Notes under the pieces: model-generated
The model's input: only the letters and a program-made list of their open reading frames with translations
What the model was told of the DNA's origin: nothing
Databases searched by the model: none
Assembly (NCBI RefSeq): GCF_024296665.1
Contig: NZ_CP100762.1
Location: 2,480,001 to 2,544,000 of the forward strand
Source: Salinilacihabitans rarus
GTDB taxonomy: Archaea > Halobacteriota > Halobacteria > Halobacteriales > Natrialbaceae
DNA: 64,000 bases
Reading direction: 5' to 3'
Translations under genes and position numbers: made by a program
In this document: piece by piece, positions 9,059 through 18,131 of the stretch
Layout of the letters: every line of letters starts with the position of its first letter
Numbering within the stretch: the stretch's first letter is position 1

Positions 9059-9808
9059 ATGACCTCCCGGGCATCCTTCGCTATCGACTTTCACGTCCAC
9101 TCGGACGACTCGTATGACGGCCACGAGCCGATCGAACTCATCCTCGAACACGCCGCCGACATCGGCCTCGACGGGGTCGTGATCACCGACCACGACGAGA
9201 TCGGCGAGTCGCTGCGAGCGGCCGACCTCGCCCCGGAGTACGGCCTGCTGGGTATCCCGGGCGTCGAGGTCTCGACGCGTCACGGTCACCTGCTCGCGAT
9301 CGGCGTCGAGGAGCGTCCGGACCCGGGTCAGTCGTTCGAGGAGACCGTCGCCGAGGTCCGCGCCCGCGACGGGCTCGCCATCGTTCCCCACCCGTTCCAG
9401 CGCAGCCGTCACGGCGTCCGCAAGCGGCACCTGACCGACGCCGACGCGATCGAGGCGTACAACTCGATGGTCTTCACCGGCTACCGGAACCGCCGCGCGC
9501 GCACCTTCGCCCGCCGCCGCGGCTACCCCGAGATCGGCGCCAGCGACGCCCACTACCTCCCGAACGTCGGCCGCGCCTACACCGAGGTGGTCGTCACCGC
9601 CGGCGGGGGCGCGAGGAAAGCCGACATCGACGGCGACGACCTCGTCGACGCAATCCTCGACGGCCGCACCCAGATCCGCGGGAAGCGCACGCCGATCCGG
9701 CGAAGCGCCGTCCAGTACGGCAAGGCCGCGGTCCGCAAGTCGACGTACCTGCTCACGTCGCGGGCGCCGCTGGTGCCGACGGTGCCGGCGTCGATGAAAC
9801 GCTCCTGA
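9059..9808 (+). CDS. PHP-domain metal-dependent phosphoesterase
   Basis: A 249-residue PHP-family hydrolase. The first metal motif FHVHSDDSYDG is at residues 9-19, the second VITDHDEIG at about 41-49, then HGHLLAIG, a histidine in VPHPFQ and the C-terminal GASDAHYLPNVG motif (about 160-171). This set of His and Asp residues binds two or three metals in the PHP fold. The C-terminal 70 residues resemble the PHP-associated domain. The substrate is unknown. It converges with the RecJ-like gene without a gap. Confidence 0.87.
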   Translation: MTSRASFAIDFHVHSDDSYDGHEPIELILEHAADIGLDGVVITDHDEIGESLRAADLAPEYGLLGIPGVEVSTRHGHLLAIGVEERPDPGQSFEETVAEVRARDGLAIVPHPFQRSRHGVRKRHLTDADAIEAYNSMVFTGYRNRRARTFARRRGYPEIGASDAHYLPNVGRAYTEVVVTAGGGARKADIDGDDLVDAILDGRTQIRGKRTPIRRSAVQYGKAAVRKSTYLLTSRAPLVPTVPASMKRS

Positions 9809-11278
9809 TCAGGACAGTTGCTCGCCGACGAGTTCGTCGGCGCGCGCGACGAACGCCTCCTCCTCGCCTTTCGGGACGGTCGCGCCGGCCGCGACGTCGT
9901 GGCCGCCGCCGTCGCCGCCGACCGCCCGCGAGGCCTCGCCCATCACGGCCGAGAGGTCGAGACCCCGGCGGACGAGCGCGTGGGTGCCGCGTGCGGAGAC
10001 CTTCACCTCCCCGTCCTCCCCGTCGCGCTTCTCCGCGAACGCGACGATCGGCTTCTCCCGGCTGATGCCGCCGTTGCCGAGGGCCATCCCCGCGACGATG
10101 CCGACGATCGTCTCCCGGATTCGGTCGCCCGCGTGGAACCACTGGACGTGCTCCTCGTGGGTGACGCCCTCGCTCGTGACGAGGTCGATCCCCGCCGAGA
10201 GGTTCCGCCGGTGCTCGCGCAGGAGTTTGCGCGCGCGTTCGAGCGCCTCGGCGCGGTCGCCCAGACAGACCCCGAGGCCGACGTCGGCGCGCTCGTAGCG
10301 CGCGGTGGCGTTCAGCAGCGTGGAGAACTCGCTTGCGTCCCGGAGTTCGGTGCCGACCGGCTCCCGGCTCAGGACGTAGGAGGTGCCGACGAGGTCGTCG
10401 ATCTTGCTCGCGGGGACGCCGCTCGAAACCGCCCGCTGGACGAGCGCGCTCGCGACCCGCCGTTTCTCCTCGCCGGTCAGGTCGGCCCAGCGGCGCCACT
10501 CGCCGTCGCGTTTCAACTCGAGGTCGAGACCGTCGAGAAAGCGCAACGCGCCGCCCGCGTCGTTCGAGATGCCGGGGACGTGGACGTCCGTGGCGTACTC
10601 GAGCAGTTTCGGGAGCGGCCGGGTCTGTTTCCCGTAGAGCGCGAGGTCGGTCGCGGTTTCGAGGACGCCGGCCGCCTCGCCCTCCTCGACGATGGCCGCG
10701 TTCGCGCCGCGCAGTTCGCCGCCGGAGGCCTGCATGTCGCCGACGGCGCCGACGACGGCCAGCGCGGCGAGGTCGCGGTTGTCCGCCCGGGGCGCGTCGG
10801 CCGCGGTGCCGCCGTCCGTGGCGGCCCGTCCGTCGGTCACGTCCGCCAGCGCCCGCGCGAGGACGTAACTCGCGCCGGCGCCGGACAGTTCGGAGGCGCC
10901 GTCGATGCCGAACAACAGCGGGTTGAGGTGGTACTCGGTGTCGGCGTCGGCGGGCCGGTGGTGGTCCGCGACGACGGGCGTGAACGCGCCCCGTCGCTCG
11001 TGGTCGGTTATCTCGTCGAGTTGGCCGCTCCCGAAGTCCGTAAAGAGCACCGTCTCGTAGTCCGTCGCCGCGATCCGCGCGATCGCCTCGGCGTCGAGTT
11101 GCTTCTCGAAGACCGCCTCGAACGGGACGCCCGCGCGTTCGAGCGCGCTCGCGGCGATCGCGGCGCTGGTCAGCCCGTCGGCGTCGATGTGGGAGGCGAG
11201 CAGGACGCGATCCGCCGCCGCGAGTCGCTTCGCGCACGCGGCCGCTCGCTCCTCGAGTTCGGGAACCGGCCCTGCCAT
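9809..11278 (-). CDS. RecJ-like DHH-family nuclease
   Basis: A 489-residue member of the DHH/DHHA1 phosphoesterase superfamily, the archaeal RecJ/GAN group that works in DNA repair and, in some archaea, with the CMG helicase. Motif I is SHIDADGLTSAA (residues 29-40), followed by FTDFGSGQ and the DHH motif VVADHHRP (about 105-112), with NPLLFGIDGA after it. The DHHA1 end carries GGDGGGHDVAAGA (about 455-467). Haloarchaea encode several RecJ paralogues and I cannot say which one this is. Confidence 0.88.
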   Translation of the reverse strand: MAGPVPELEERAAACAKRLAAADRVLLASHIDADGLTSAAIAASALERAGVPFEAVFEKQLDAEAIARIAATDYETVLFTDFGSGQLDEITDHERRGAFTPVVADHHRPADADTEYHLNPLLFGIDGASELSGAGASYVLARALADVTDGRAATDGGTAADAPRADNRDLAALAVVGAVGDMQASGGELRGANAAIVEEGEAAGVLETATDLALYGKQTRPLPKLLEYATDVHVPGISNDAGGALRFLDGLDLELKRDGEWRRWADLTGEEKRRVASALVQRAVSSGVPASKIDDLVGTSYVLSREPVGTELRDASEFSTLLNATARYERADVGLGVCLGDRAEALERARKLLREHRRNLSAGIDLVTSEGVTHEEHVQWFHAGDRIRETIVGIVAGMALGNGGISREKPIVAFAEKRDGEDGEVKVSARGTHALVRRGLDLSAVMGEASRAVGGDGGGHDVAAGATVPKGEEEAFVARADELVGEQLS

Positions 11279-11319
11279 CGGTCGTCACTGGGTCGGCTTG
11301 CGTCATAAAGTCGCGGTTG

Positions 11320-12489
11320 CTAGAGCGGGAGGACGAGCCCGTTCCCGTCCTCGGCGCGCTCGAACGCGTCGGCGGTCCCGAACGGCGCCGAGCGCTCGCG
11401 CATCGTCTCGCGCGCCCACGCCGCGGCCTCCGGGCCGGCGGGGCCGACCGCGAGGTCGTCGATCACCACCGGGTGGAGGCGCAGTTCCTCGAGGCCGTCC
11501 GCGCCGACGACGAGTTCGAACAGGAAGCTCCGGTCGTTTCGCAGCGTCTCGTCGACGGCGTAGTCGTCGAGCAGGTCGCCCGCGTCGTGGACGATCACGC
11601 CGTCGCCGTAGGTCTCGACGCCCTGGAAGACGTGCGCGCTGTGGCCGTGGACGACGGCGACGCCGCGGTCGATCAGCCACCGCGCGAACCGGACGTACCG
11701 CTCGTCGGGGTAGGCGACCCAGTTCGGCCCCCAGTGGATCGACGCGACGATCAGGTCGGGGTCGGCCGCGCGGGCGCGGGCGAGCGCCGTCCCGACCCGG
11801 TCTAACACCCCGCCGACGGTCGGGTCGGCCTCGGCGTAGGCGATGCCGGGAGCGTCGCGCGTCGCGCCGTACTCGGCGAAGTGGTCGGCGATCGAGAACG
11901 CCGCGACCTCGAGGCCGCCGACGCGGACGACCGAGGGGGTGAGAGACTCGTCGAGGGTCTCCCCCGCGCCCGCGGTCGCGACGTCGCTCCCGCCGAGCGC
12001 GTCGAGCGTGTCCCGCAGCGCCGTCGGCCCGTAGTCGAGCGCGTGGTTGTTCGCGAGCGCCGCCCACCGAACCCCGGCGCGCTCGAGCGCCGGGACGGCC
12101 CACGCCGGGTCCGCCCGGAAGTAGTACGCCCGGTCGGGGAACCGCTCCCCCCGCGTCGAGAGGCAACACTCCAGATTGACGAACAGGCCGTCGAGCGCGT
12201 CGAGACGGTCGAGGAGGTCGGTCCACGGTCCTGCGGGCACCACGTCGGCGTACCGCTCGTCGAGGTTCCGCCCGAGCATGACGTCGCCGCCGAAGCCGAG
12301 GGCGACGGTCTCGCCCGGATCGAGGTCGGGATCGACCTCGGCGTCGACCCGCGGCGGTTCGGCCGCCGGCGCCGAACAGCCGGCCAGCGTCGCCGAGGCG
12401 GTCGTCAGCGCCGCGGTCGCGGCGGTCAGCACGTCCCGTCGGCTCCTCGCGGGGCCGGACGAATCGGCGTCGGGTCGGTCCTCTCGCAC
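11320..12489 (-). CDS. CapA-family (poly-gamma-glutamate synthesis type) lipoprotein
   Basis: A 389-residue protein of the CapA metallophosphatase-like family. It has a twin-arginine signal (SRRDVLTAATAA, about 16-27) and a lipobox LAGC (about 35-38), so it should be lipid-anchored on the outer face. CapA motifs follow: GFGGDVMLGRN (about 69), NLECCLS, LANNHALDYG and IVASIHWGPNW. Bacterial relatives help make or anchor poly-gamma-glutamate; the haloarchaeal role is uncertain. The start is a GTG at 12487-12489, the only start in frame ahead of the signal peptide. Confidence 0.83.
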   Translation of the reverse strand: MREDRPDADSSGPARSRRDVLTAATAALTTASATLAGCSAPAAEPPRVDAEVDPDLDPGETVALGFGGDVMLGRNLDERYADVVPAGPWTDLLDRLDALDGLFVNLECCLSTRGERFPDRAYYFRADPAWAVPALERAGVRWAALANNHALDYGPTALRDTLDALGGSDVATAGAGETLDESLTPSVVRVGGLEVAAFSIADHFAEYGATRDAPGIAYAEADPTVGGVLDRVGTALARARAADPDLIVASIHWGPNWVAYPDERYVRFARWLIDRGVAVVHGHSAHVFQGVETYGDGVIVHDAGDLLDDYAVDETLRNDRSFLFELVVGADGLEELRLHPVVIDDLAVGPAGPEAAAWARETMRERSAPFGTADAFERAEDGNGLVLPL

Positions 12490-12555
12490 GGTTTCACTCG
12501 GTCCGTGCCCGCCTCCACGTTGGAGAACGGGAAAACGACTTCGACCGACGGTCGG

Positions 12556-13293
12556 CTACTCTCGGCGCGTCGCCGCGACCGTCTCGCGGGCCAGCGCCTC
12601 GAACGTCGCCTCGCTCGCGACCACGTCGACGTCGATCCCGTGGTCGGCCGCGGTCTCCCGCGTCGGTTCGCCGATGACGCCGACGACGGCCTCGTCGAGG
12701 CCGGCGATCGCTTCCTCCCGGACGCCCCGCGCGTCCGCGGCACCGAGGAAGTGTTCGACCGTAAGCGAGGAGGTGAAACAGGCGGCGTCGAGGTCGCCGT
12801 CGGCGGCCAGTTCGGCGGACTCGCCGCTCCCCGCGGGGCGGACGAGCCGGTAGAGCACCGTCTCGTGGCTGTAGGCGCCCGCGACGTCGAGACCGTCGAG
12901 CAACACCTCGCTGCCGTGGTCGCTGCGGGCGACCTCGACGCGGGCGCCGTCGGCGCCGTCGTCCGCCAGCGCGTCGACGAGGCCGGCGGAGGTGTACTCC
13001 GCGGGGACGAGGTCGACCTCGTAGCCCGCCTCGCGGAGGGCGTCGGCCGTGGCGGGGCCGATGGCGCAGACGGCCGCCTCGCCGGGGTCCCAGCCGGCGT
13101 CGCCGACGAGTTCGGCCCCGGTCTTGCTCGTCAGCACGACGCGGTCGGCGTCGGTCCGGGGGACCGCCCCGGTCGGTTCGACCGCGAGCATCGGGTCCGG
13201 CACCGGCGTCGCGCCCAGCGAGTCGAGCAGGTCGACGGCCTCGTCGATTCTCTCGTCGTCCGGTCGGAAGACGGCGACGGTGGGCTCAGCCAT
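12556..13293 (-). CDS. hemD: Uroporphyrinogen-III synthase
   Basis: Closes hydroxymethylbilane with D-ring inversion to uroporphyrinogen III, the branch point to siroheme, cobalamin and haem. At 245 residues it has the usual HemD length. Weakly conserved family features are RPDDERIDEAVDLLDSLGA at the start, the VLTSKTGAELV segment (about 54) and the second-domain CFTSSLTVEHFL (about 165). Assignment rests partly on its place as third gene of the hemC-cobA-hemD operon; it overlaps cobA by 8 bp. Confidence 0.9.
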   Translation of the reverse strand: MAEPTVAVFRPDDERIDEAVDLLDSLGATPVPDPMLAVEPTGAVPRTDADRVVLTSKTGAELVGDAGWDPGEAAVCAIGPATADALREAGYEVDLVPAEYTSAGLVDALADDGADGARVEVARSDHGSEVLLDGLDVAGAYSHETVLYRLVRPAGSGESAELAADGDLDAACFTSSLTVEHFLGAADARGVREEAIAGLDEAVVGVIGEPTRETAADHGIDVDVVASEATFEALARETVAATRRE

Positions 13294-14065
13294 CGTCGAC
13301 CACCGCCGCGTCGTCGCGTTCGTTCGCCAGCCACTCGACGACCCGCTCGCGGGTCGCCGCCACCTCGCCGATCACCGTCACGGCGGGCGGTTCGATCCCG
13401 GCCTCGTCGCGGACGTCGACGATCGTTTTCAGGGTGCCCGTCGCCACCCGCTGGTCGGGCCACGTACCGCGCTCGACCAGCGCGACCGGCGTGTCGGGGG
13501 CCATCCCGGCCTCGCGCAGCGCGGTCGCGTAGTCTGGCAGCCGACCGACGCCCATCAGGACGACGATGGTCCCCCCGGTGGCCGCCAGCGCCTCCCAGTC
13601 GACGGCCGACTCCTCCTTGGCGGGGTCCTCGTGGCCGGTGACGAACGAGACCGAGGAGGCGTGGTCGCGGTGGGTGACCGGGATGCCGGCGACCGCGGGC
13701 GCGGCGACCGCGGAGGTGACCGCCGGGACGACCTCGAACGGCACGCCGTGGGCGGCGAGGTACTCGGCCTCCTCGCCGCCGCGGCCGAAGACGAACGGGT
13801 CGCCGCCTTTCAGCCGGACGACGGTCTGGCCCTCGCGGGCGAGTTCGACCAGCCGCTCGTTGATCTCCGCCTGCGAGGTGCGCTCGCCGCCGGCGCGCTT
13901 GCCGACGTCCTCGGCCCGGTCGTCGGGCACCAGGTCGATGATCTCCGGACCCGGCAGTTTGTCGTGGAGGACGACGTCGGCCGTCTCGAGCAGGCGCTTC
14001 GCCCTCACCGTCAGCAGGTCGGGGTCGCCGGGGCCGCTGCCGACGAGGTAGACCGTGCCCGTCAC
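13286..14065 (-). CDS. cobA: Uroporphyrinogen-III C-methyltransferase (SUMT)
   Basis: Transfers two methyl groups from SAM to uroporphyrinogen III, giving precorrin-2 for siroheme, cobalamin and the alternative haem pathway. The 259 residues contain the family motifs VGSGPGDPDLLTVRA (7-21), RLKGGDPFVFGRGGEEAEYL (about 83-102) and GIPVTHRDHASS (about 127). The start is GTG at 14063-14065, one base after the hemC stop, and its 3' end overlaps hemD, so the three genes are translationally packed. Confidence 0.95.
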   Translation of the reverse strand: MTGTVYLVGSGPGDPDLLTVRAKRLLETADVVLHDKLPGPEIIDLVPDDRAEDVGKRAGGERTSQAEINERLVELAREGQTVVRLKGGDPFVFGRGGEEAEYLAAHGVPFEVVPAVTSAVAAPAVAGIPVTHRDHASSVSFVTGHEDPAKEESAVDWEALAATGGTIVVLMGVGRLPDYATALREAGMAPDTPVALVERGTWPDQRVATGTLKTIVDVRDEAGIEPPAVTVIGEVAATRERVVEWLANERDDAAVVDDG

Positions 14066-14066
14066 G

Positions 14067-15206
14067 TCACTTCCCCTCCGGCTCGTCCGCGGCGTCGGGC
14101 GACTCGTCGTCGCCCGCGGCCTCCCGGCGGGCGCGCTCGATCAGGTCGCTGGCGCCGCGGTCGGCGAGGTCGCTCGCGAACTCCCGCGCCGCGCGGCCGT
14201 GGGTCTCGACCGGCAGGTCGCGGGTCGCGACCACCGACTCCTCGCCGTCGCGGTCGAACACCTGCACGCTCGCGTGGACGTACTCCCCCTGGACGACGGC
14301 GTAGATGCCGACCGGCGCGATACAGCCGCCACCGAGTTCCGCGAGGATCGCCCGCTCGACGGTCGTCTCGACCCGCGTCCGCGGGTGGTCGATCGCCTCC
14401 CGGAGCGCCCGCGCGGTCTCGCCGTCGGCGGCGGTCACCGCGAGCGCGCCCTGACCCGGCGCGGGGACGAACGTCGTGGCCGGGAGCCGCTCGTACTCGA
14501 CGTGGTGGGCCAGCCCGCTCCGGTCGAGCCCCGCCTCCGCCAGCACGAGCGCGTCGTACTCGGTCTCGACCTCGCGGCCGAGCGCCTGCCGTTCGATCTC
14601 GGAGAGGTCGTCGAACCACTCGTCGACCGTCCGGTCGAACTCGGCCTCGAAGTCGTCGTTCCCGGCGTTGCCCTTCCGCTCCCTGTCGGCCTCGCTTCGC
14701 TCCTCGTGTTCTGCCTGCAACGCGGGCGCGAGTAGCTTCTCGATTCGCGTGTCGACGTTCCCCCGGATCGGCTCGACGTCGAGGTCGGGGCGCTCGGCCA
14801 GCACCTGCGCGCGCCGGCGCAGGCTCGACGTGCCGACGACGGCTCCCTCCGGCAGTTCGTCGAGGCTCGACCCGTCGGCCGTGACGAGGGCGTCCCCCGG
14901 CGGGCCGCGCTCGGGGACCGCCGCGGTCACGAGGTCGTGGGGCTGTTCGGTGGGCATGTCCTTCATCGAGTGGACCGCGCCGTCGACGTCGCCGTCGAGG
15001 ACGCGCTCGTCGAGTTCGCGGACGAACGCCCCCGTCTTCCCGAGGCGGTGGATCAACTCGTCTCTGATCTGGTCGCCCGTCGTCTCCACCGCTTCGAGGC
15101 TCACCTCGTAACGGCGCTCTTCGAGGGCCGCTTTCACCCCAGCGGCCTGCCGTCGGGCGAGCGGAGAGCCTCGCGTCGCCAGTCGAACCGTCCCGCGCGT
15201 TCTCAT
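14067..15206 (-). CDS. hemC: Hydroxymethylbilane synthase (porphobilinogen deaminase)
   Basis: Polymerises four porphobilinogen units into hydroxymethylbilane. The N-terminal LATRGSPLARRQ, the MKDMPTEQP segment and the dipyrromethane-cofactor cysteine in ELGGGCIAPVG (about residue 290) identify it. The 379 residues are longer than typical bacterial HemC because of a charged insertion around residues 155-200 (LLAPALQAEHEERSEADRER and following), probably a haloarchaeal surface loop. The ATG at 15206 is chosen because the enzyme fold begins immediately after it. First gene of hemC-cobA-hemD. Confidence 0.95.
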   Translation of the reverse strand: MRTRGTVRLATRGSPLARRQAAGVKAALEERRYEVSLEAVETTGDQIRDELIHRLGKTGAFVRELDERVLDGDVDGAVHSMKDMPTEQPHDLVTAAVPERGPPGDALVTADGSSLDELPEGAVVGTSSLRRRAQVLAERPDLDVEPIRGNVDTRIEKLLAPALQAEHEERSEADRERKGNAGNDDFEAEFDRTVDEWFDDLSEIERQALGREVETEYDALVLAEAGLDRSGLAHHVEYERLPATTFVPAPGQGALAVTAADGETARALREAIDHPRTRVETTVERAILAELGGGCIAPVGIYAVVQGEYVHASVQVFDRDGEESVVATRDLPVETHGRAAREFASDLADRGASDLIERARREAAGDDESPDAADEPEGK

Positions 15207-15308
15207 GGGCGACAGTCCGCGCCTCGGGTATGAAAAGCGTACGCTCTGCCCGCGCACTCGCGCCGACGGACGGAGTGATTTACGTTCGGACGGCCGAAAC
15301 CGTCACGC

Positions 15309-15671
15309 ATGAGCGACACGCTCTACGATCGCCTCGGCGGCGAGGACGCCATCGGCGCCGTCGTCGACCGCTTCTACGAGCGCGTCCTCGACGACGAGCG
15401 CCTCGCGCCCTTCTTCGAGGACGTCGACATGCGCGGACAGCGCGCCCACCAGACGCAGTTCCTCTGTGCGGTCACCGGCGGCCCCGTCGAGTACACCGGC
15501 CGGGATATGGAGACGGCCCACGCTCACCTCGACGTTCGCGAGGAGCACTTCGCGGCCATCGTGGGCCACCTCGCGGCGGCCCTCGAGGAGTTCGACGTCG
15601 ACGCGGCCGACCGCGAGGCGGTCCTCGACGCGTTCGGGAGCTACGAGGACGCCATCGTCTCCGCGGACTGA
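15309..15671 (+). CDS. Group I truncated haemoglobin
   Basis: A 120-residue 2-over-2 globin. It opens TLYDRLGGEDAIGAVVDRFY, where the Tyr corresponds to the B10 position, and holds the proximal-histidine motif METAHAHLDV (about residues 71-80). Group I truncated globins bind O2 and NO, and several act as NO dioxygenases converting NO to nitrate. The next gene, 115 bp downstream on the same strand, is a quinol NO reductase, which supports a role in NO removal. Confidence 0.92.
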   Translation: MSDTLYDRLGGEDAIGAVVDRFYERVLDDERLAPFFEDVDMRGQRAHQTQFLCAVTGGPVEYTGRDMETAHAHLDVREEHFAAIVGHLAAALEEFDVDAADREAVLDAFGSYEDAIVSAD

Positions 15672-15674
15672 CTG

Positions 15675-15715
15675 ACGTGTTCGCCCGCGACCCGTAGTCC
15701 GGTAGCCGAACACGT
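15675..15715. promoter_or_regulatory. 9-bp perfect inverted repeat between globin and NO reductase genes
   Basis: ACGTGTTCG (15675-15683) and its exact reverse complement CGAACACGT (15707-15715) flank a 23-nt spacer. The arms are centred 32 bp apart, about three helical turns, which suits a dimeric or paired regulator acting upstream of the NO reductase. It could alternatively form the 3' hairpin of the globin mRNA. Confidence 0.5.
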
Positions 15716-15786
15716 TCCCATCCTTTTCCATCCCGCAGGAACCGACGCGCCGGTTGAGGGTCGCGTACGGGAAAGCCCGAGGTGTA

Positions 15787-18111
15787 ATGAAAGTACGCCG
15801 AAAGACGCTGGCGACGGCCCTCGCGGCCATCTTCGTCGCGAACCTCGTCGTGATGAGCGGCGGCGCGTGGCTCTCCTACGAGGCACAACCCGAGATCCCC
15901 GAGACGATCGTCGGTCCCGACGGCGAGACCGTCGCCACGGCGGACGACGTACAGACCGGCAAGACGGTCTTCCAGGAGAACGGGCTGATGAATCAAGGGT
16001 CGATCCTCGGCCACGGGAGCTACTACGACTCCGATTACACCGCCGACGCGCTCGAGTCGAAGACCGCACACATGCGGGACTACTACGCCGAGGCCGAGTA
16101 CGGCGCGGCGTCCTACGACGACCTCGACGCCGGCGAGCGGGCCGCCGTGGCCGAACGGGTCCGCGAGGAACTGGATTCGAGCGGCTACGGCTCGCAGGTC
16201 GAGTACTCCGCGGCGGAGGTGTACGCCCACGAGCAGGTCCGCGAGGAGTACGTCGAGCGCTACCACGAAGGCGACCGCGAGCGCGGCGTCCCCGCGGGAC
16301 AGATCCCCACCGCCGAGGAGGCCGAGCAGTTCGCCGACTTCGCGCTGTGGACCGCCTGGATCTCCCACACCGACCGCCCCGGCACCGACGTCTCGTTCAC
16401 CAACGAGTGGCCGTTCTCGCCCGCCGCGGGCAACGACGCCGCCGGCGCCGCGATGACCTGGAGCGTCGTCGCGATGGTCCTGCTCGTCGCCGGCGCGGGC
16501 GCCGCCATCTGGCTCTACCGGGCGGTCGAACTCCCCGAACCCGAGGCCGAGGGGGTCTCGATCCCGCACCCGCGGGAGATCGACCTCACGCCGAGTCAAC
16601 TGTTGAGCGCGCGGTTCGTGCTCATCGGCGCGCTCCTGTTCGTCGCCCAGACGCTGCTCGGCGGCTTGCTCGCCCACTATTACGTCGAGCGCGACGGCTT
16701 CTTCGGCCTCCACGAACTCGCGGGGATCGACATCCTCGCGTACCTGCCGTGGTCGATCGCGCGCACGTGGCACGTCGACCTCGGCATCCTCTGGATCGCG
16801 ACCATCTGGCTCGGCGCCGGCCTCTTCCTCGCGCCGCTGCTGACGGGCTACGAGCCCAGACGGCAGGCGCTGTACGTCAAGGGACTGATCGGCGCGTTAC
16901 TCGTCGTCGCCGTCGGCGGCCTCGCCGGGGTCTGGCTCGGCACGCACAACTACTTCGGCGACCAGCTCTGGTGGCTGCTCGGCAACGAGGGCCTCGAATA
17001 CCTCGAAATCGGCCGGATCTGGCAGGCCGGCCTGCTGGTCGGCTTCCTCGGGTGGACCTACCTCGTCGCCCGCGGGTTCAGGCCGCTGTTGCGCCGCGAG
17101 CCCCGTTACGGGCTGGCGCACATGATCGTCTACGCCGGCGGCTCGATCGGCCTGCTGTTCATGGCCGGCTTCATGTACACGCCGGAGACGAACATCGTGA
17201 CGACCGAGTTCTGGCGCTGGTGGGTCGTCCACATGTGGGTCGAGGGCGTCTTCGAGTTCTTCGTCCTCGTGGTGATCTCGCTGACGCTCGTCTCGATGAA
17301 CCTGCTCTCGAAGCGCTCGGCCGAGAAGGCGGTCATCTTCCAGGCCATGCTCGTGATGGGCAGCGGCATCATCGGCGTCTCCCACCACTACTGGTGGGTC
17401 GGCCAGCCCGACGTCTGGGTGCCCATCGGCAGCGTCTTCTCGACGCTCGAGTTCATCCCGCTGCTTTTCATCCTCTACGAGGCGCTCCACGAGTACCGCG
17501 CGATGATGGACGCCGGCACGTCGTTCCCCTACAAGATGGCGTTTTACTTCATCATCGCCTCCTCGGTCTGGAACTTCTTCGGGGCCGGCGTGCTCGGGTT
17601 CTTCATCAACCTGCCGCTGATCAACTACTACGAGCACGGCACTTACCTCACCGTCGCACACGCCCACGGCGCGATGTTCGGCGCGTTCGGCTTCCTCGCG
17701 ATGGGGATGGCCGTCTACATCCTCCGGGTGACCACCCGCAGCGACGCGTGGAGCGAGCGTCGCCTGCGCGCCGCGTTCTGGCTCTCTAACGTCGGCCTCG
17801 CGTTGATGCTGTTCCTCTCGCTGCTCCCGGTGGGCTTTCTCCAGCTCGAAGTCGCGTTCACCGAGGGCTACGCGGCCGCCCGGAGCCTCTCGTTCTACGG
17901 CTCCGGGACGGTCCAGACGCTGATGTGGCTGCGGATGCCCGGGGACACCCTGGTGATCCTCGGCTCGGTCGTCTTCGCCTGGGACGTCGCCGCGAAGCTG
18001 CTGTTCCAGCGCAAGCCGACCGCGACCGAGGAGTCCGACTCGCACGTCATCGCCGACCGCGTCTTCGCCGAGGGCGGGGACGACGGCCCCGCTGTCGCCG
18101 GCGACGACTGA
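15787..18111 (+). CDS. norZ: Quinol-dependent nitric oxide reductase (qNOR)
   Basis: Membrane enzyme of the haem-copper oxidase superfamily that reduces 2 NO to N2O with quinol electrons. Its 774 residues have an N-terminal membrane anchor, a large extracytoplasmic domain (about 30-215, fused cytochrome-c-like fold without a CxxCH haem site, as in qNORs), then about 13 membrane helices. Visible ligand histidines are in TWHVDLGILW, WWVVHMWVEG, GVSHHYWWVGQP and VAHAHGAMFG; the glutamates of VEGVFEFF belong to the FeB site. I start at the ATG at 15787 because it directly precedes the membrane anchor. Confidence 0.93.
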   Translation: MKVRRKTLATALAAIFVANLVVMSGGAWLSYEAQPEIPETIVGPDGETVATADDVQTGKTVFQENGLMNQGSILGHGSYYDSDYTADALESKTAHMRDYYAEAEYGAASYDDLDAGERAAVAERVREELDSSGYGSQVEYSAAEVYAHEQVREEYVERYHEGDRERGVPAGQIPTAEEAEQFADFALWTAWISHTDRPGTDVSFTNEWPFSPAAGNDAAGAAMTWSVVAMVLLVAGAGAAIWLYRAVELPEPEAEGVSIPHPREIDLTPSQLLSARFVLIGALLFVAQTLLGGLLAHYYVERDGFFGLHELAGIDILAYLPWSIARTWHVDLGILWIATIWLGAGLFLAPLLTGYEPRRQALYVKGLIGALLVVAVGGLAGVWLGTHNYFGDQLWWLLGNEGLEYLEIGRIWQAGLLVGFLGWTYLVARGFRPLLRREPRYGLAHMIVYAGGSIGLLFMAGFMYTPETNIVTTEFWRWWVVHMWVEGVFEFFVLVVISLTLVSMNLLSKRSAEKAVIFQAMLVMGSGIIGVSHHYWWVGQPDVWVPIGSVFSTLEFIPLLFILYEALHEYRAMMDAGTSFPYKMAFYFIIASSVWNFFGAGVLGFFINLPLINYYEHGTYLTVAHAHGAMFGAFGFLAMGMAVYILRVTTRSDAWSERRLRAAFWLSNVGLALMLFLSLLPVGFLQLEVAFTEGYAAARSLSFYGSGTVQTLMWLRMPGDTLVILGSVVFAWDVAAKLLFQRKPTATEESDSHVIADRVFAEGGDDGPAVAGDD

Positions 18112-18131
18112 GGATCCCCTCCGCCATCCGC

